This document shows, one piece after another, positions 26,559-34,320 of a DNA stretch of 64,000 bases (position 1 is the stretch's first letter; every line of letters begins with the position of its first letter). This DNA comes from Actinopolymorpha alba DSM 45243 (GTDB lineage Bacteria; Actinomycetota; Actinomycetes; Propionibacteriales; Actinopolymorphaceae). The translations under genes and the position numbers were made by a program. The notes beneath the pieces were generated by a model. That model was not told the origin of the DNA. It saw only the letters and a list, made by a program, of their open reading frames with translations, and did no database searches. The stretch spans positions 102,618-166,617 of the forward strand of contig NZ_KB892757.1 of NCBI RefSeq assembly GCF_000373925.1, written 5' to 3'.

Positions 26559-27251
26559 ATGTCCCTTTACCGCCGCTCGGCACATCCGAGCGGGGGATCC
26601 GGCCCCCACGGGCTTCGCCCGCCGGGCCCACCCCCCTACGGTGTGGGATCCGGCCCCCACGGGCTTCGCCCGCCGGGCCCACCCCCCACCGCGTCGTCGT
26701 CGGGCGGGCCGGGTATGCGGAGCACTCCGTTCATTCCGGCGCAGCGTTCCGCGCCGCCCGATCCTGCCTACCTTGAGCGGCGGGTGCGGGCCGAGTCGGG
26801 TGCCACCCGCGTCGGACCCGGCACGGCACGGTGGCTCGCCGCACTACGGGTCGCGTGCGGTCTGGTGCTCGTCTGGGCGTTCCTCGACAAGGCCTTCGGC
26901 TGGGGCCACCCGGCACCGGCCGGACAGGCAGTCGCCGTCGGCGGTTGGGCGGACTGGCTGGTGCTGGTCGGCCTCGGCGGCGTTGGGCTGGCGCTGCTAC
27001 TCGGCGTCGGCCTGCGCGTGTCCGCGGTGGCCGGCGCGATCCTCGCAGTGGCCACCTGGTCGACCGCGTGGCCGCTCGCCCAGGACAGCTCGCCCGGGGT
27101 CACGGGTTCGGTGATTCCCATCGTCAGCGGCCAACTCCTCTTCGTCGCCGTTCTCATCGTGCTCGCCGCGACGCACGCCGGCGGGACCTGGGGCTTTGGC
27201 CGGACCTGGGCGAGGGTGCCGTTCGTACGGCGCCACCGCTGGCTGCTCTGA
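26559..27251 (+). CDS. DoxX-like membrane protein with repeat-derived N-terminus
   Basis: About 230 residues. The C-terminal 150 form four membrane helices (LRVACGLVLVWAFLDKAFGW, then WLVLVGLGGVGLALLLGVGL and two more) as in DoxX-type proteins. The ATG at 26559 is preceded by GAGGAG at good spacing; from it the frame runs through two copies of the palindromic element, giving the duplicated peptide GSGPHGLRPPGPPP. The later ATG at 26715 starts nearer the domain but has a weak ribosome site, so the true start is open. First gene of a probable operon behind a perfect DosR-type box. Confidence 0.8.
   Translation: MSLYRRSAHPSGGSGPHGLRPPGPPPYGVGSGPHGLRPPGPPPTASSSGGPGMRSTPFIPAQRSAPPDPAYLERRVRAESGATRVGPGTARWLAALRVACGLVLVWAFLDKAFGWGHPAPAGQAVAVGGWADWLVLVGLGGVGLALLLGVGLRVSAVAGAILAVATWSTAWPLAQDSSPGVTGSVIPIVSGQLLFVAVLIVLAATHAGGTWGFGRTWARVPFVRRHRWLL
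26592..26636 (+). repeat. Palindromic element, copy 4a
   Basis: Forward-orientation copy (GGGGGATCCGGCCCCCACGG... CCCACCCCCC), translated in frame in the DoxX-like gene if the 26559 start is used. Confidence 0.85.
26641..26690 (+). repeat. Palindromic element, copy 4b
   Basis: A near-identical second unit in tandem with 4a (unit spacing 51 bp, so the frame is kept). Together with copies 2a/2b it is the second case of tandem duplication. Confidence 0.85.
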
Positions 27252-27291
27252 CCCGGCCAGCCTCGGGTAGTCCAGACTGGCGGAGGCGGCC

Positions 27292-29889
27292 GTGACGACT
27301 CCCGCGCCCTCGGCGGCCGCGCCAGCCGGGACCGGACTCACCTCGGCGGAAGCCGACCGCCGGCTCGCCGAGCACGGACCCAACGCGATCGCCGAGCCCC
27401 GGCCGCGCCGGCTGCCGGGTCGGGTGTTCCAGCAGTTACGCGATCCGATGATCGTCCTGCTGCTGGCCGCGGGCGCCATCACGGCGGTGATGAGGGATTT
27501 CTCTGACATGCTCGTGATCGGCGTCGTGGTGGTGGTCAACACCACTGTGGGTGTGGTGCAGGAGGTACGCGCCGACCGGGCGATCTCGGCATTGCGTCGA
27601 CTCAGCGCGCCCTCGGCCCGGGTCCTGCGTGACGGGCGTACCGCCATCGTTCCGGCCGCCTTGGTGGTGCCCGGCGACCAGGTCCTCGTCGAGGCCGGCG
27701 ACGTGGTCCCCGCCGACATCGAACTCGCGACCGCTGTTCATCTCCAGGCCGACGAGTCCGCGCTCACCGGCGAATCGCTGCCCGTCGACAAGTCCGTCGG
27801 AGCGGGTGAGACCGGAATGCTGCGGGCCGGCACAGTCGTGACCCGCGGCCGGGGCGAGGGCGCCGTCACCGCCACGGGCAAGGACAGTGCCCTTGGTCAG
27901 ATCGCGGCCCTGCTCGCCGAGCAGCCGGTCCGCCCGACCCCTCTGCAGCGCCGGCTCGGCCGGCTGGCCAGGGTGCTCACGGTGTCGGTCCTCGTCATCG
28001 GCGCCGTGGTGGTGGTGCTGGGCTTGTTGCGTGGCCAGTCGCTGGAGGAGATGGTCGTGGTCGCGATCAGCCTCGCGGTCGCGGCCGTACCAGAGTCCAT
28101 GCCCGCCGTGGTGACCCTCGCCCTCGCGATCGGAGCGCACCGGATGGCGCGGCGTTCGGCCGTCGTACGCAGCCTTCCGGCGGTCGAGACACTCGGCTCG
28201 GTCACAGTCATCGCCTCCGACAAGACCGGCACGCTCACCGAAGGCCGGATGCGGGCCGAGATCGTGTGGACGCCGGAGGGCCGATACGTCGCGAGCGGTC
28301 AGGGGTACGCGCCGCACGGGTCGCTGGCGAAGGACGGTGTCCCCGTGTCCGAACCCCCGGCGGGCCTGCGCCGTCTGCTCCGGGACGTGGCGTTGTGCAA
28401 CGACGCCGACCTTCTGCCGCCGGGGAACGGCGTTCCGCAGTGGCGCCCAGTCGGCGACCCGCAGGAGGCGGCGCTGGTGGCACTCGCTGGCCGCGGAGGC
28501 GTCGACGTGATGCGGCTGCGAGCCGTGCTGCCGCGGTGTGCCGAGGTGCCGTTCGACAGTTCGCGCGCCCGGATGACGACCGTGCACGAACTCGACGACC
28601 GGCGCCGGCTCGTCGTCTGCAAGGGTGCGCCGGAGCGCCTGTTCGACACGCCGGACCTGCTCGCGGATCCAGCAGGGGAGATCGCCGAGGTGGCGGCCGC
28701 GGCGGGGGAGCTGGCGTCGGAGGGATACCGCGTTCTGGCGGTGGCGGACGCCGTTACCGCGGGCACGCCGCCCGAACCCGAGCGCGGGCTGCGACTGGTC
28801 GGTCTGGTGGGCGTCGTCGACCCGCTGCGCCCCGAGGCCGAGCATGTGGCCGACGTGTTCGACGGCGCGGGGGTGCGGTTCGTCCTGATCACCGGGGACC
28901 ATCCAGCGACCGCGGCGGTGATCGCCCGGCGGCTCGACATCGGTGACGGCCAGGTCGTCCTCGGCGACGCCGTGACCGGGAAGGCGACCGACAAGGACCT
29001 GCTCGACCGGGCCGACGTGTTCGCGAGGACCCGTCCCGAACAGAAGCTCGCCCTCATCCGCACCTGGCAGGACCACGGCCAGGTGGTCGCCATGACCGGT
29101 GACGGGGTGAACGACGCCCCCGCCCTGCGCCGCGCCGACATCGGGGTCGCGATGGGTGCCGGCGGGACGGAGGTGGCCCGCCAGGCCGCGGACCTCGTCC
29201 TCGTGGACGACAACCTCGGGACCGTCGCGGTCGCGATCAAGGAAGGGCGGCGCATCTACGCGAACGTGCGCCGCTTCCTCGGGTACGCCCTGAGCGGTGG
29301 CCTCGCGGAAGTCCTCGTGATGCTGATCGGACCGTTCCTCGGCCAGCCGATCCCACTGCTTCCGGGCCAGATCCTGTGGGTGAACATGCTGACGCACGGG
29401 CTTCCGGGCGTCGCCATGGGTGCGGAGCCGGCCGAACCCGGCGCGCTGCGCCGACGACCGCTGTCCCCACGGGAGTCGGTGCTCGGGGCGGGACTCTGGC
29501 GTCAGATCGTCTTCGGCGGCGGGCTCATCACCGCGGTCGTGCTGGTCGCGGCGCAGTGGGCGGCGGCGCGCGGCGGCCACTGGCAGTCGACGGCGTTCGT
29601 CGTACTCGGACTCGCCCAACTCGGCATCGCCCTCGCCCTGCGTTCGCGGGGCCGGGGGATGGGCCCGACCCGTTTCCTGTTCGTCGCGGTGGCGGGTGCG
29701 GCACTTCTGCAGGTGGCGCCGTTGTACGTGCCAGGGCTGCAGGAGCTCCTCCGGCTGGTCCCGCTGAGCGCCGCGGACCTCGGGATGGCGGTGGCGTTCG
29801 CCACCTTCCCGGGTCTGGTGATGGCCCTGGTCTTCGGCCGGCGGTCGGCGTCTGCCCGGGGAACAGCCGAGGGGACGGTGGCGTCATGA
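27292..29889 (+). CDS. CtpF-like P-type cation-transporting ATPase
   Basis: An 865-residue P2-type ATPase. It has the phosphorylated aspartate in ASDKTGTLTEG (Asp310), the actuator loop ESALTGESLPVDKS, the helix-4 motif PESMPAVVTLALAIG, nucleotide-binding segments and TGDGVNDAPALRRADIG. The P2A layout and context match CtpF of the mycobacterial DosR regulon, which exports Ca2+; ion choice here is inferred. The GTG start is 40 bp after the DoxX-like gene, and the stop overlaps the next start (ATGA), so all three genes form an operon. Confidence 0.92.
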   Translation: MTTPAPSAAAPAGTGLTSAEADRRLAEHGPNAIAEPRPRRLPGRVFQQLRDPMIVLLLAAGAITAVMRDFSDMLVIGVVVVVNTTVGVVQEVRADRAISALRRLSAPSARVLRDGRTAIVPAALVVPGDQVLVEAGDVVPADIELATAVHLQADESALTGESLPVDKSVGAGETGMLRAGTVVTRGRGEGAVTATGKDSALGQIAALLAEQPVRPTPLQRRLGRLARVLTVSVLVIGAVVVVLGLLRGQSLEEMVVVAISLAVAAVPESMPAVVTLALAIGAHRMARRSAVVRSLPAVETLGSVTVIASDKTGTLTEGRMRAEIVWTPEGRYVASGQGYAPHGSLAKDGVPVSEPPAGLRRLLRDVALCNDADLLPPGNGVPQWRPVGDPQEAALVALAGRGGVDVMRLRAVLPRCAEVPFDSSRARMTTVHELDDRRRLVVCKGAPERLFDTPDLLADPAGEIAEVAAAAGELASEGYRVLAVADAVTAGTPPEPERGLRLVGLVGVVDPLRPEAEHVADVFDGAGVRFVLITGDHPATAAVIARRLDIGDGQVVLGDAVTGKATDKDLLDRADVFARTRPEQKLALIRTWQDHGQVVAMTGDGVNDAPALRRADIGVAMGAGGTEVARQAADLVLVDDNLGTVAVAIKEGRRIYANVRRFLGYALSGGLAEVLVMLIGPFLGQPIPLLPGQILWVNMLTHGLPGVAMGAEPAEPGALRRRPLSPRESVLGAGLWRQIVFGGGLITAVVLVAAQWAAARGGHWQSTAFVVLGLAQLGIALALRSRGRGMGPTRFLFVAVAGAALLQVAPLYVPGLQELLRLVPLSAADLGMAVAFATFPGLVMALVFGRRSASARGTAEGTVAS

Positions 29890-32543
29890 CGTCGGTGGCC
29901 GCCGCGGGCGCGGAACGGACGTTCATCTGGACGCTGCTGCTGGACGGAACGCTCGTCCTCATCCGACCCGTGGACCGGCACGACGAGGAAGCGGTCGCGA
30001 CCCTCCACGCGGAGATGTCGCCCGACAACCAGTACCTCCGCTTCTTCGGGGTGTCGCCGCACGCGCCGTACGGCATCGCCGCGCGGATCTGCCAGCGCCC
30101 GCCCGACCAGGGCGCCGGTCTGGGTGCCTGGCTCGGGGACCAGCTGGTGGGGGTGGCCCACTACGTGCGAGATCCGGAGGACCCGACCCGGGCCGAGGTG
30201 GCGTTCGCGGTGGCCGACGACGCACACGGACGCGGCGTCGCGACCCTGCTGCTGGAGCGCCTCGCGTCGCAGGCCCGCGCGCAGGGCATCGGGGCGTTCA
30301 CGGCGGAGGTGCTCGCCCGCAACGCCGCGATGCTGCGGGTCTTCGAGGACGCCGGACTGCCGGTGGTCGAACACCACGAACGCGAGGTGGTGGTCGTCGA
30401 CGCCGAGCTCGGCCTCGGAGAGGCGTACCTGGACGCGGTCGCGGACCGCGAACGCGTGGCCCAGGCGGCCAGCCTCGCCCACATCCTCACACCGGCGTCC
30501 GTCATCGTGGTCGGGGCGAGCGAACGGCCGGGCAACGTCGGTGGAGCCGTCGTCCGCAACCTCCGGGCGGCCGGCCTGCCGGGGCCGCTCGGCGTCGTAC
30601 ATCCCCAAGCGGCGACCGTGGCTGGCGTCAGAGCCCGGCCGCGGGTCTCCGATCTGCCGTTCGTACCTGACCTCGCGGTGATCGCCGTCCCAGTCGCGGC
30701 ACTCCTCGACGCCCTGCTCGACTGCGGGCGGCACGGCGTGCGGGCCGTGGTCGTCCTCACCTCAGGTGCCGGGCCCGTGGTGGGTCGGGAGATGCGGGAC
30801 ATCTGCCACCGGTACGGCATGCGGATGGTGGGCGCCAACAGCCTCGGCGTGGCGAACCCCGCGTACGGGCTCGACGCGACGTTCCTCGCGCATCCACCGT
30901 CCCCGGGCGCGGCCGGCGTGGCCGTGCAGTCCGGCGGGGTGGGCATCGCGCTCACCGAGCAACTCGACCGGCTCGGGATCGGTGTGTCGACGCTCGCCTC
31001 GCTCGGCGAGAAGTACGACGTGAGCGCGACGGACCTGCTGCACTACTGGTACGCCGACCAGGGCACCCGGCTCGCACTCCTTTATGTGGAGTCGTTCGGC
31101 AACCCGCGAAGGTTCGCCCGGGTGGCTCGCCGGCTGGCGGGCCGGATCCCGGTGCTGGCCGTGGACGGTGGCCGGTCGGTTCCAGCCCAGCGGGCCGCCG
31201 CCTCGCACACCGCCGCCGCGGCGACCCCGACCGCGGCCCGGGCGGCGTTGTTCGCCGACGCCGGCGTCGTCGCGGTCCCCGATCTTGGTGATCTGGTGGC
31301 GACGGCGGCCCTGGTCGGCACCCAGCCGCTGCCGGCCGGCGGGCGGATCGCCGTTCTCTCCAATGCGGCTGGCGCCGCAATCCTCGCCGCCGACGCCTGT
31401 GAGGACGCGGGCCTGCGCCTGCCGGAGCTCACCGACTCGACCCGGGCGGAGCTCGCGCGCCTCCTTCCGCGAGGAGCGGTGTGCGGCAACCCGGTCGACG
31501 CCACGGCGGGCTGTGACCGGCACACGCTCGCCGTTGCGACGGGAGTGCTCGCCGCTGACCCCGGGATCGATGGGGTCCTGGTCCTTCCGGTGCCGACCGC
31601 GCTCGACGACCTGGCCCAGATCGCCTGGCCACTGCGGTCCACGGTTCCCCTGGTGGTGGTCCGGGTGGACCAGGCCGAACGCGTAAGGACGGAGGCGGGA
31701 TCGGTGCCGGCCTTCGCCGCCCCACGAGACGCGGCGCTCGCCTTCGCGCGGTCGGTGAGCTATGCGACCTGGCGGCAGCGTCCGGCCGGGACGTTGCCCG
31801 ACCTGCGCGGCCTCGCGGTCGTGGCGGCCCGTCAGCGGGCCCAGGAGTTCCTCGCCGGGCACCCCGAGGGCGGCTTTCTGGAGCCGGACGACGCGGCGGA
31901 GTTCCTCACCACCGCCGGCATCGCGCCGGAGCCGATCCGTCTGGTGCGGAGCACGGCCGCGGCGGTCGAGGCCGCCAGCGAACTCGAGTTCCCGGTCGCG
32001 GTGAAGGCATCGGGTCCGGCGTTGCCGCACAAACAGCACGCCGGCGGCGTGGTGCTCGACCTCGCCGACGAGGGAGCCGTCGCGTCCGCCTTCGCGGGGC
32101 TTGCCGCCCGACTCGGGACCGCCATGACCGGTGCGGTCGTCCAGCGCATGCGCCGGGGAGACGTCGAGCTCCTGGTCGGGGTGAGCAGCGACCCGGTCTT
32201 CGGCCCGGTCGCGGCGTTCGGTCTCAGTGGGTCGGAGGCTGACGCCCTGGCAGACCGCGTGGTCAGCCTGGCGCCGCTCACGGATGTGACGGCCGCGCGG
32301 ATGGTACGTGGCATCCGGGCGGCGCGGCTCTTGGACCAGGCCGCGGCCGGCGGTCCGGTCGACGTGGCCGCCCTGGAAGACCTGCTGCTGCGGCTCTCTG
32401 TCCTTGCCGACCGGGTCCCGGAGCTCGCCGATCTCGACCTCAACCCAGTCCTCGCCCGCGCGGACGGGCTGTCCCTGGTGGATGTCAAGGTGCGGTTGGC
32501 GCCCTCGGTGGCGTACGACCCGTCCCTGCGCCGGTTGCGCTGA
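29886..32543 (+). CDS. GNAT acetyltransferase / ADP-forming acyl-CoA synthetase fusion (Pat-like)
   Basis: An 885-residue fusion. Residues 20-190 are a GNAT domain (HGRGVAT acetyl-CoA loop), 195-300 a CoA-binding Rossmann domain (SVIVVGASERPGNVGG), 300-640 succinyl-CoA-synthetase-like segments with the candidate phospho-histidine in AASHTAAAAT, and 660-880 an ATP-grasp domain (FPVAVKASGPALPHKQHAGGVVLDL). Related proteins in actinobacteria and E. coli acetylate acetyl-CoA synthetase on its catalytic lysine. An acetyl-CoA-synthetase-like gene lies in the same island, a likely target. Coupled to the ATPase by an ATGA overlap. Confidence 0.9.
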   Translation: MTSVAAAGAERTFIWTLLLDGTLVLIRPVDRHDEEAVATLHAEMSPDNQYLRFFGVSPHAPYGIAARICQRPPDQGAGLGAWLGDQLVGVAHYVRDPEDPTRAEVAFAVADDAHGRGVATLLLERLASQARAQGIGAFTAEVLARNAAMLRVFEDAGLPVVEHHEREVVVVDAELGLGEAYLDAVADRERVAQAASLAHILTPASVIVVGASERPGNVGGAVVRNLRAAGLPGPLGVVHPQAATVAGVRARPRVSDLPFVPDLAVIAVPVAALLDALLDCGRHGVRAVVVLTSGAGPVVGREMRDICHRYGMRMVGANSLGVANPAYGLDATFLAHPPSPGAAGVAVQSGGVGIALTEQLDRLGIGVSTLASLGEKYDVSATDLLHYWYADQGTRLALLYVESFGNPRRFARVARRLAGRIPVLAVDGGRSVPAQRAAASHTAAAATPTAARAALFADAGVVAVPDLGDLVATAALVGTQPLPAGGRIAVLSNAAGAAILAADACEDAGLRLPELTDSTRAELARLLPRGAVCGNPVDATAGCDRHTLAVATGVLAADPGIDGVLVLPVPTALDDLAQIAWPLRSTVPLVVVRVDQAERVRTEAGSVPAFAAPRDAALAFARSVSYATWRQRPAGTLPDLRGLAVVAARQRAQEFLAGHPEGGFLEPDDAAEFLTTAGIAPEPIRLVRSTAAAVEAASELEFPVAVKASGPALPHKQHAGGVVLDLADEGAVASAFAGLAARLGTAMTGAVVQRMRRGDVELLVGVSSDPVFGPVAAFGLSGSEADALADRVVSLAPLTDVTAARMVRGIRAARLLDQAAAGGPVDVAALEDLLLRLSVLADRVPELADLDLNPVLARADGLSLVDVKVRLAPSVAYDPSLRRLR

Positions 32544-32612
32544 GAGGCTTGTACAAACTGTGGCGCCGAGGGGATCGCCGCATCGTGGACGGTGCGGGTT
32601 AGCCAGAGTCGG

Positions 32613-32657
32613 CTTGGTGGAGGTATCTCGGCTTCTTTGCCGAAACTCCTCCGCCAA
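32613..32657. repeat. Intergenic TCGGC/GCCGA hairpin element, copy 1
   Basis: CTTGGTGGAG ... TCGGC-TTCTTT-GCCGA ... CTCCGCCAA. About 60 bp around it are nearly identical to 42060-42120; weaker similarity extends left (CGCATCGTG) to match 42.03 and 52.24 kb. Confidence 0.8.
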
Positions 32658-32720
32658 ATCGCCGCAACCTCTCGAGCAATCTCGCATTGGAGAGCGGTCT
32701 GGATGTTGAGACAAGTGGCC

Positions 32721-32871
32721 GTGCCTTCAAGGATCATGAAAGATTTAGGTCATAGAGCGACGAAAATCTTTCATGACCAAGGCCCGCCGCTCCGGCGAAG
32801 TTGATCAACGGTCCTCGTTTCGGGCGTTTGCCGCTGCGGGTGTCCGGTTCGGCCGCCGTTGATCAACTTCG
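32721..32871. repeat. Composite intergenic inverted-repeat element, copy 2
   Basis: Hairpin GGATCATGAAAGATTT (32731-32746) with 32763-32778, then perfect 16-bp arms CGAAGTTGATCAACGG (32796-32811) and 32856-32871. The whole 151 bp aligns with 23473-23624, including the loop segment AGCGACGAAAATC. Confidence 0.87.
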
Positions 32872-33241
32872 CTCGATCGGATCCTGAGGAACCGTGGGCC
32901 GTACGCCTGCCGCTCTCCCGCCTGGACCAACCAACCAAGGCGCCCGTTCGTGCCCCAGGCGAGAGGTTTCGAAGAAGCCTCCTGTGGGCTTATTCAGATC
33001 CCTCGCGCCGACAGATCGCGGCATCTTGAACGGAGAGGACCGATTCCTCGCTATGCGGGATGGCTGATCGGGGTTGTGGTGAGTTGGTGGAGATTTGTCG
33101 GCATAGAAGCCGAGATATCTACAACAAATAGGCTCCTCCTGACCGTCTAAGGCGTGAGCTCTCCTGCCTCGCCAGCACAAACCCAATGCGCGGCCCCGAA
33201 TCGCCTGATGTCTCAGCATCCGGAGAGGTGAGGTGAACGCG

Positions 33242-33320
33242 GCCCCCATCACCAGGCCGGTGGTGGGTTCACCAGGTGCAGGAGCCTCGTGAACCCACCG
33301 GCGAGCCTCGTGATGGGGGC
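33242..33320. repeat. Nested 80-bp inverted repeat
   Basis: Outer arms GCCCCCATCAC (33242-33252) and GTGATGGGGGC (33310-33320), inner arms GGTGGGTTCAC (33262-33272) and GTGAACCCACC (33289-33299), both perfect. It forms a large cruciform-type hairpin 36 bp before a perfect DosR-type box. Confidence 0.75.
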
Positions 33321-33355
33321 ACCGCGCCTCCGAAAGGCGGAAGGCCCGCCCGGCG

Positions 33356-33369
33356 GGGACGTTGGTCCC
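33356..33369. promoter_or_regulatory. DosR-type box (perfect), no gene assigned
   Basis: GGGAC-GTTG-GTCCC, a perfect palindrome with the DosR core spacing. It lies 174 bp beyond the stop codon of the minus-strand PPOX gene and not upstream of any recognisable gene, so it may drive an unannotated transcript. Confidence 0.6.
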
Positions 33370-33518
33370 TGACGGGCGAACCGCGTCGAGGCGAGCGTGG
33401 GAGTGCGGCTGGGAAAGTGCTGACCAGACCGTATTCCTGCCCGGGGTGGAGAGGTTGGCGCGGACGGCGTTGCCGCGCAGACTTCCCCGTCGTCAAGACG
33501 GAACTCCGCTCCGGGCAG

Positions 33519-33552
33519 GTCGTTGTCAGGACGCGGTCGTTGTCAGGACGCG
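33519..33552. repeat. 17-bp tandem duplication at the PPOX stop
   Basis: GTCGTTGTCAGGACGCG occurs twice back to back (33519-33535, 33536-33552). The second unit contains the last codons and stop of the PPOX-type gene. A recent slippage or duplication event. Confidence 0.8.
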
Positions 33553-33965
33553 GCCTGCGCCGGCGGACAGATCCGGCGGCCGTGGATCAACTCCATGCGG
33601 ATGCGCACGAAGTGGTTACGCTCCCCGGGCGCCCACGGACGCAACGGCAGCGTAGAGAGCCGGTCGATCTCCGAGGTGTCGGTCACCATCTCCGCGTGCC
33701 CCACGACGGTGACGCTCCACCCTCGCTGGTACTTGAGGTCGATGTCATCGACCTCGAACGCGACGATCGAGTTCCGCGCGGCGGCGGCGAGCTTGGAACC
33801 CACAGCCGTACGAATCACCACCGAGTCGCCGTCCAGCACGAAGTTCACCGGCTGGACCGCCGGGAGCGCCTGGTCGGTGAACACAATGCGCCCGATCGGC
33901 GCCTCGCTGAGGAGGCGTAGACACTCCGTGGGCTGGAGTACCTCCAGTCCTTTACTGTCGAACAT
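33543..33965 (-). CDS. Pyridoxamine 5'-phosphate oxidase-like (PPOX) flavin/F420-type protein
   Basis: A 140-residue split-barrel protein: LSEAPIGRIVFTDQALPAVQPVNFVLDGDSVVIRT is the usual N-terminal half, then GSKLAAAARNSIVAFEVDDID and GWSVTVVGHAEMV, ending in a PW/R segment. Such small proteins bind FMN, F420 or heme and are frequent members of the mycobacterial DosR regulon (Rv3129-like). The ATG at 33965 is chosen because the domain begins there. A near-consensus DosR-type box lies 77 bp upstream. Confidence 0.88.
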   Translation of the reverse strand: MFDSKGLEVLQPTECLRLLSEAPIGRIVFTDQALPAVQPVNFVLDGDSVVIRTAVGSKLAAAARNSIVAFEVDDIDLKYQRGWSVTVVGHAEMVTDTSEIDRLSTLPLRPWAPGERNHFVRIRMELIHGRRICPPAQAAS

Positions 33966-34041
33966 GCGGGTCCTTATCCGCTGAACGTCGGTGCACACTC
34001 GTGCTCGGTCTCATGGTTGCGGTGTGGCCCAGCTGGGAAAA

Positions 34042-34055
34042 AGGGACGAAGGTCA
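34042..34055. promoter_or_regulatory. DosR-type box (one mismatch) for the PPOX gene
   Basis: GGGAC-GAAG-GTCAC (A for C in the right arm). It lies 77 bp upstream of the minus-strand PPOX start and about 190 bp from the second box of this divergent region. Confidence 0.55.
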
Positions 34056-34231
34056 CCCCACACGAGAGGGAAGACCTGCCCCATTTCGCCGGTTGGCGCC
34101 CCGAGATGACCCGCCTGCGCCCACGGCCCGACGATCGGTGTGGAACGAACACAGGTAAGCAGCTCCGGCGCAAGAGGAAACAATGGTGTCAGGGCTGGTG
34201 ACCTTGGAACCGGGTAAAGGCCCGGCCGGAC

Positions 34232-34245
34232 GGGACTTAGGTCCC
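34232..34245. promoter_or_regulatory. DosR-type box (perfect) for the universal stress gene
   Basis: GGGAC-TTAG-GTCCC, essentially the classical DosR core (GGGACTWWAGTCCC) with one inner base changed. It lies 76 bp upstream of the tandem-domain universal stress gene, which precedes the devR-like gene. Confidence 0.8.
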
Positions 34246-34320
34246 TGTTCCCGGTTTGTGTCTCACGAAAGTCTTGGCCCAGGTCGCCGCGCAGGTGCGG
34301 GGCCTGGAGGGATGCCCTTT

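Larger units (their letters stand above)
32544..33542. other. One-kb repeat-filled intergenic region with an orphan DosR-type box
   Basis: No convincing protein gene is seen. The region holds a TCGGC/GCCGA hairpin element, the second composite element, a partial copy of the 42-kb element (about 32985-33035), an 80-bp nested inverted repeat, a perfect DosR-type box and a 17-bp tandem duplication. A small RNA or short ORF downstream of the box is possible. Confidence 0.6.

Noticed and set aside
27436-29619. A 727-codon open frame on the minus strand opposite the P-type ATPase
   Set aside because: It mirrors third-position GC bias of the real gene, has no recognisable domain, and the opposite strand encodes a complete ATPase.
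30762-32714. A 650-codon minus-strand frame opposite the acetyltransferase fusion
   Set aside because: Composition-driven shadow rich in Arg, His and Gly with no family similarity; the plus strand has all domains of the fusion.
33276-33920. Plus-strand frames covering the PPOX gene and the orphan box
   Set aside because: Residues are low-complexity Arg/Gly and antisense to PPOX; a short gene after the box cannot be excluded but none is convincing.
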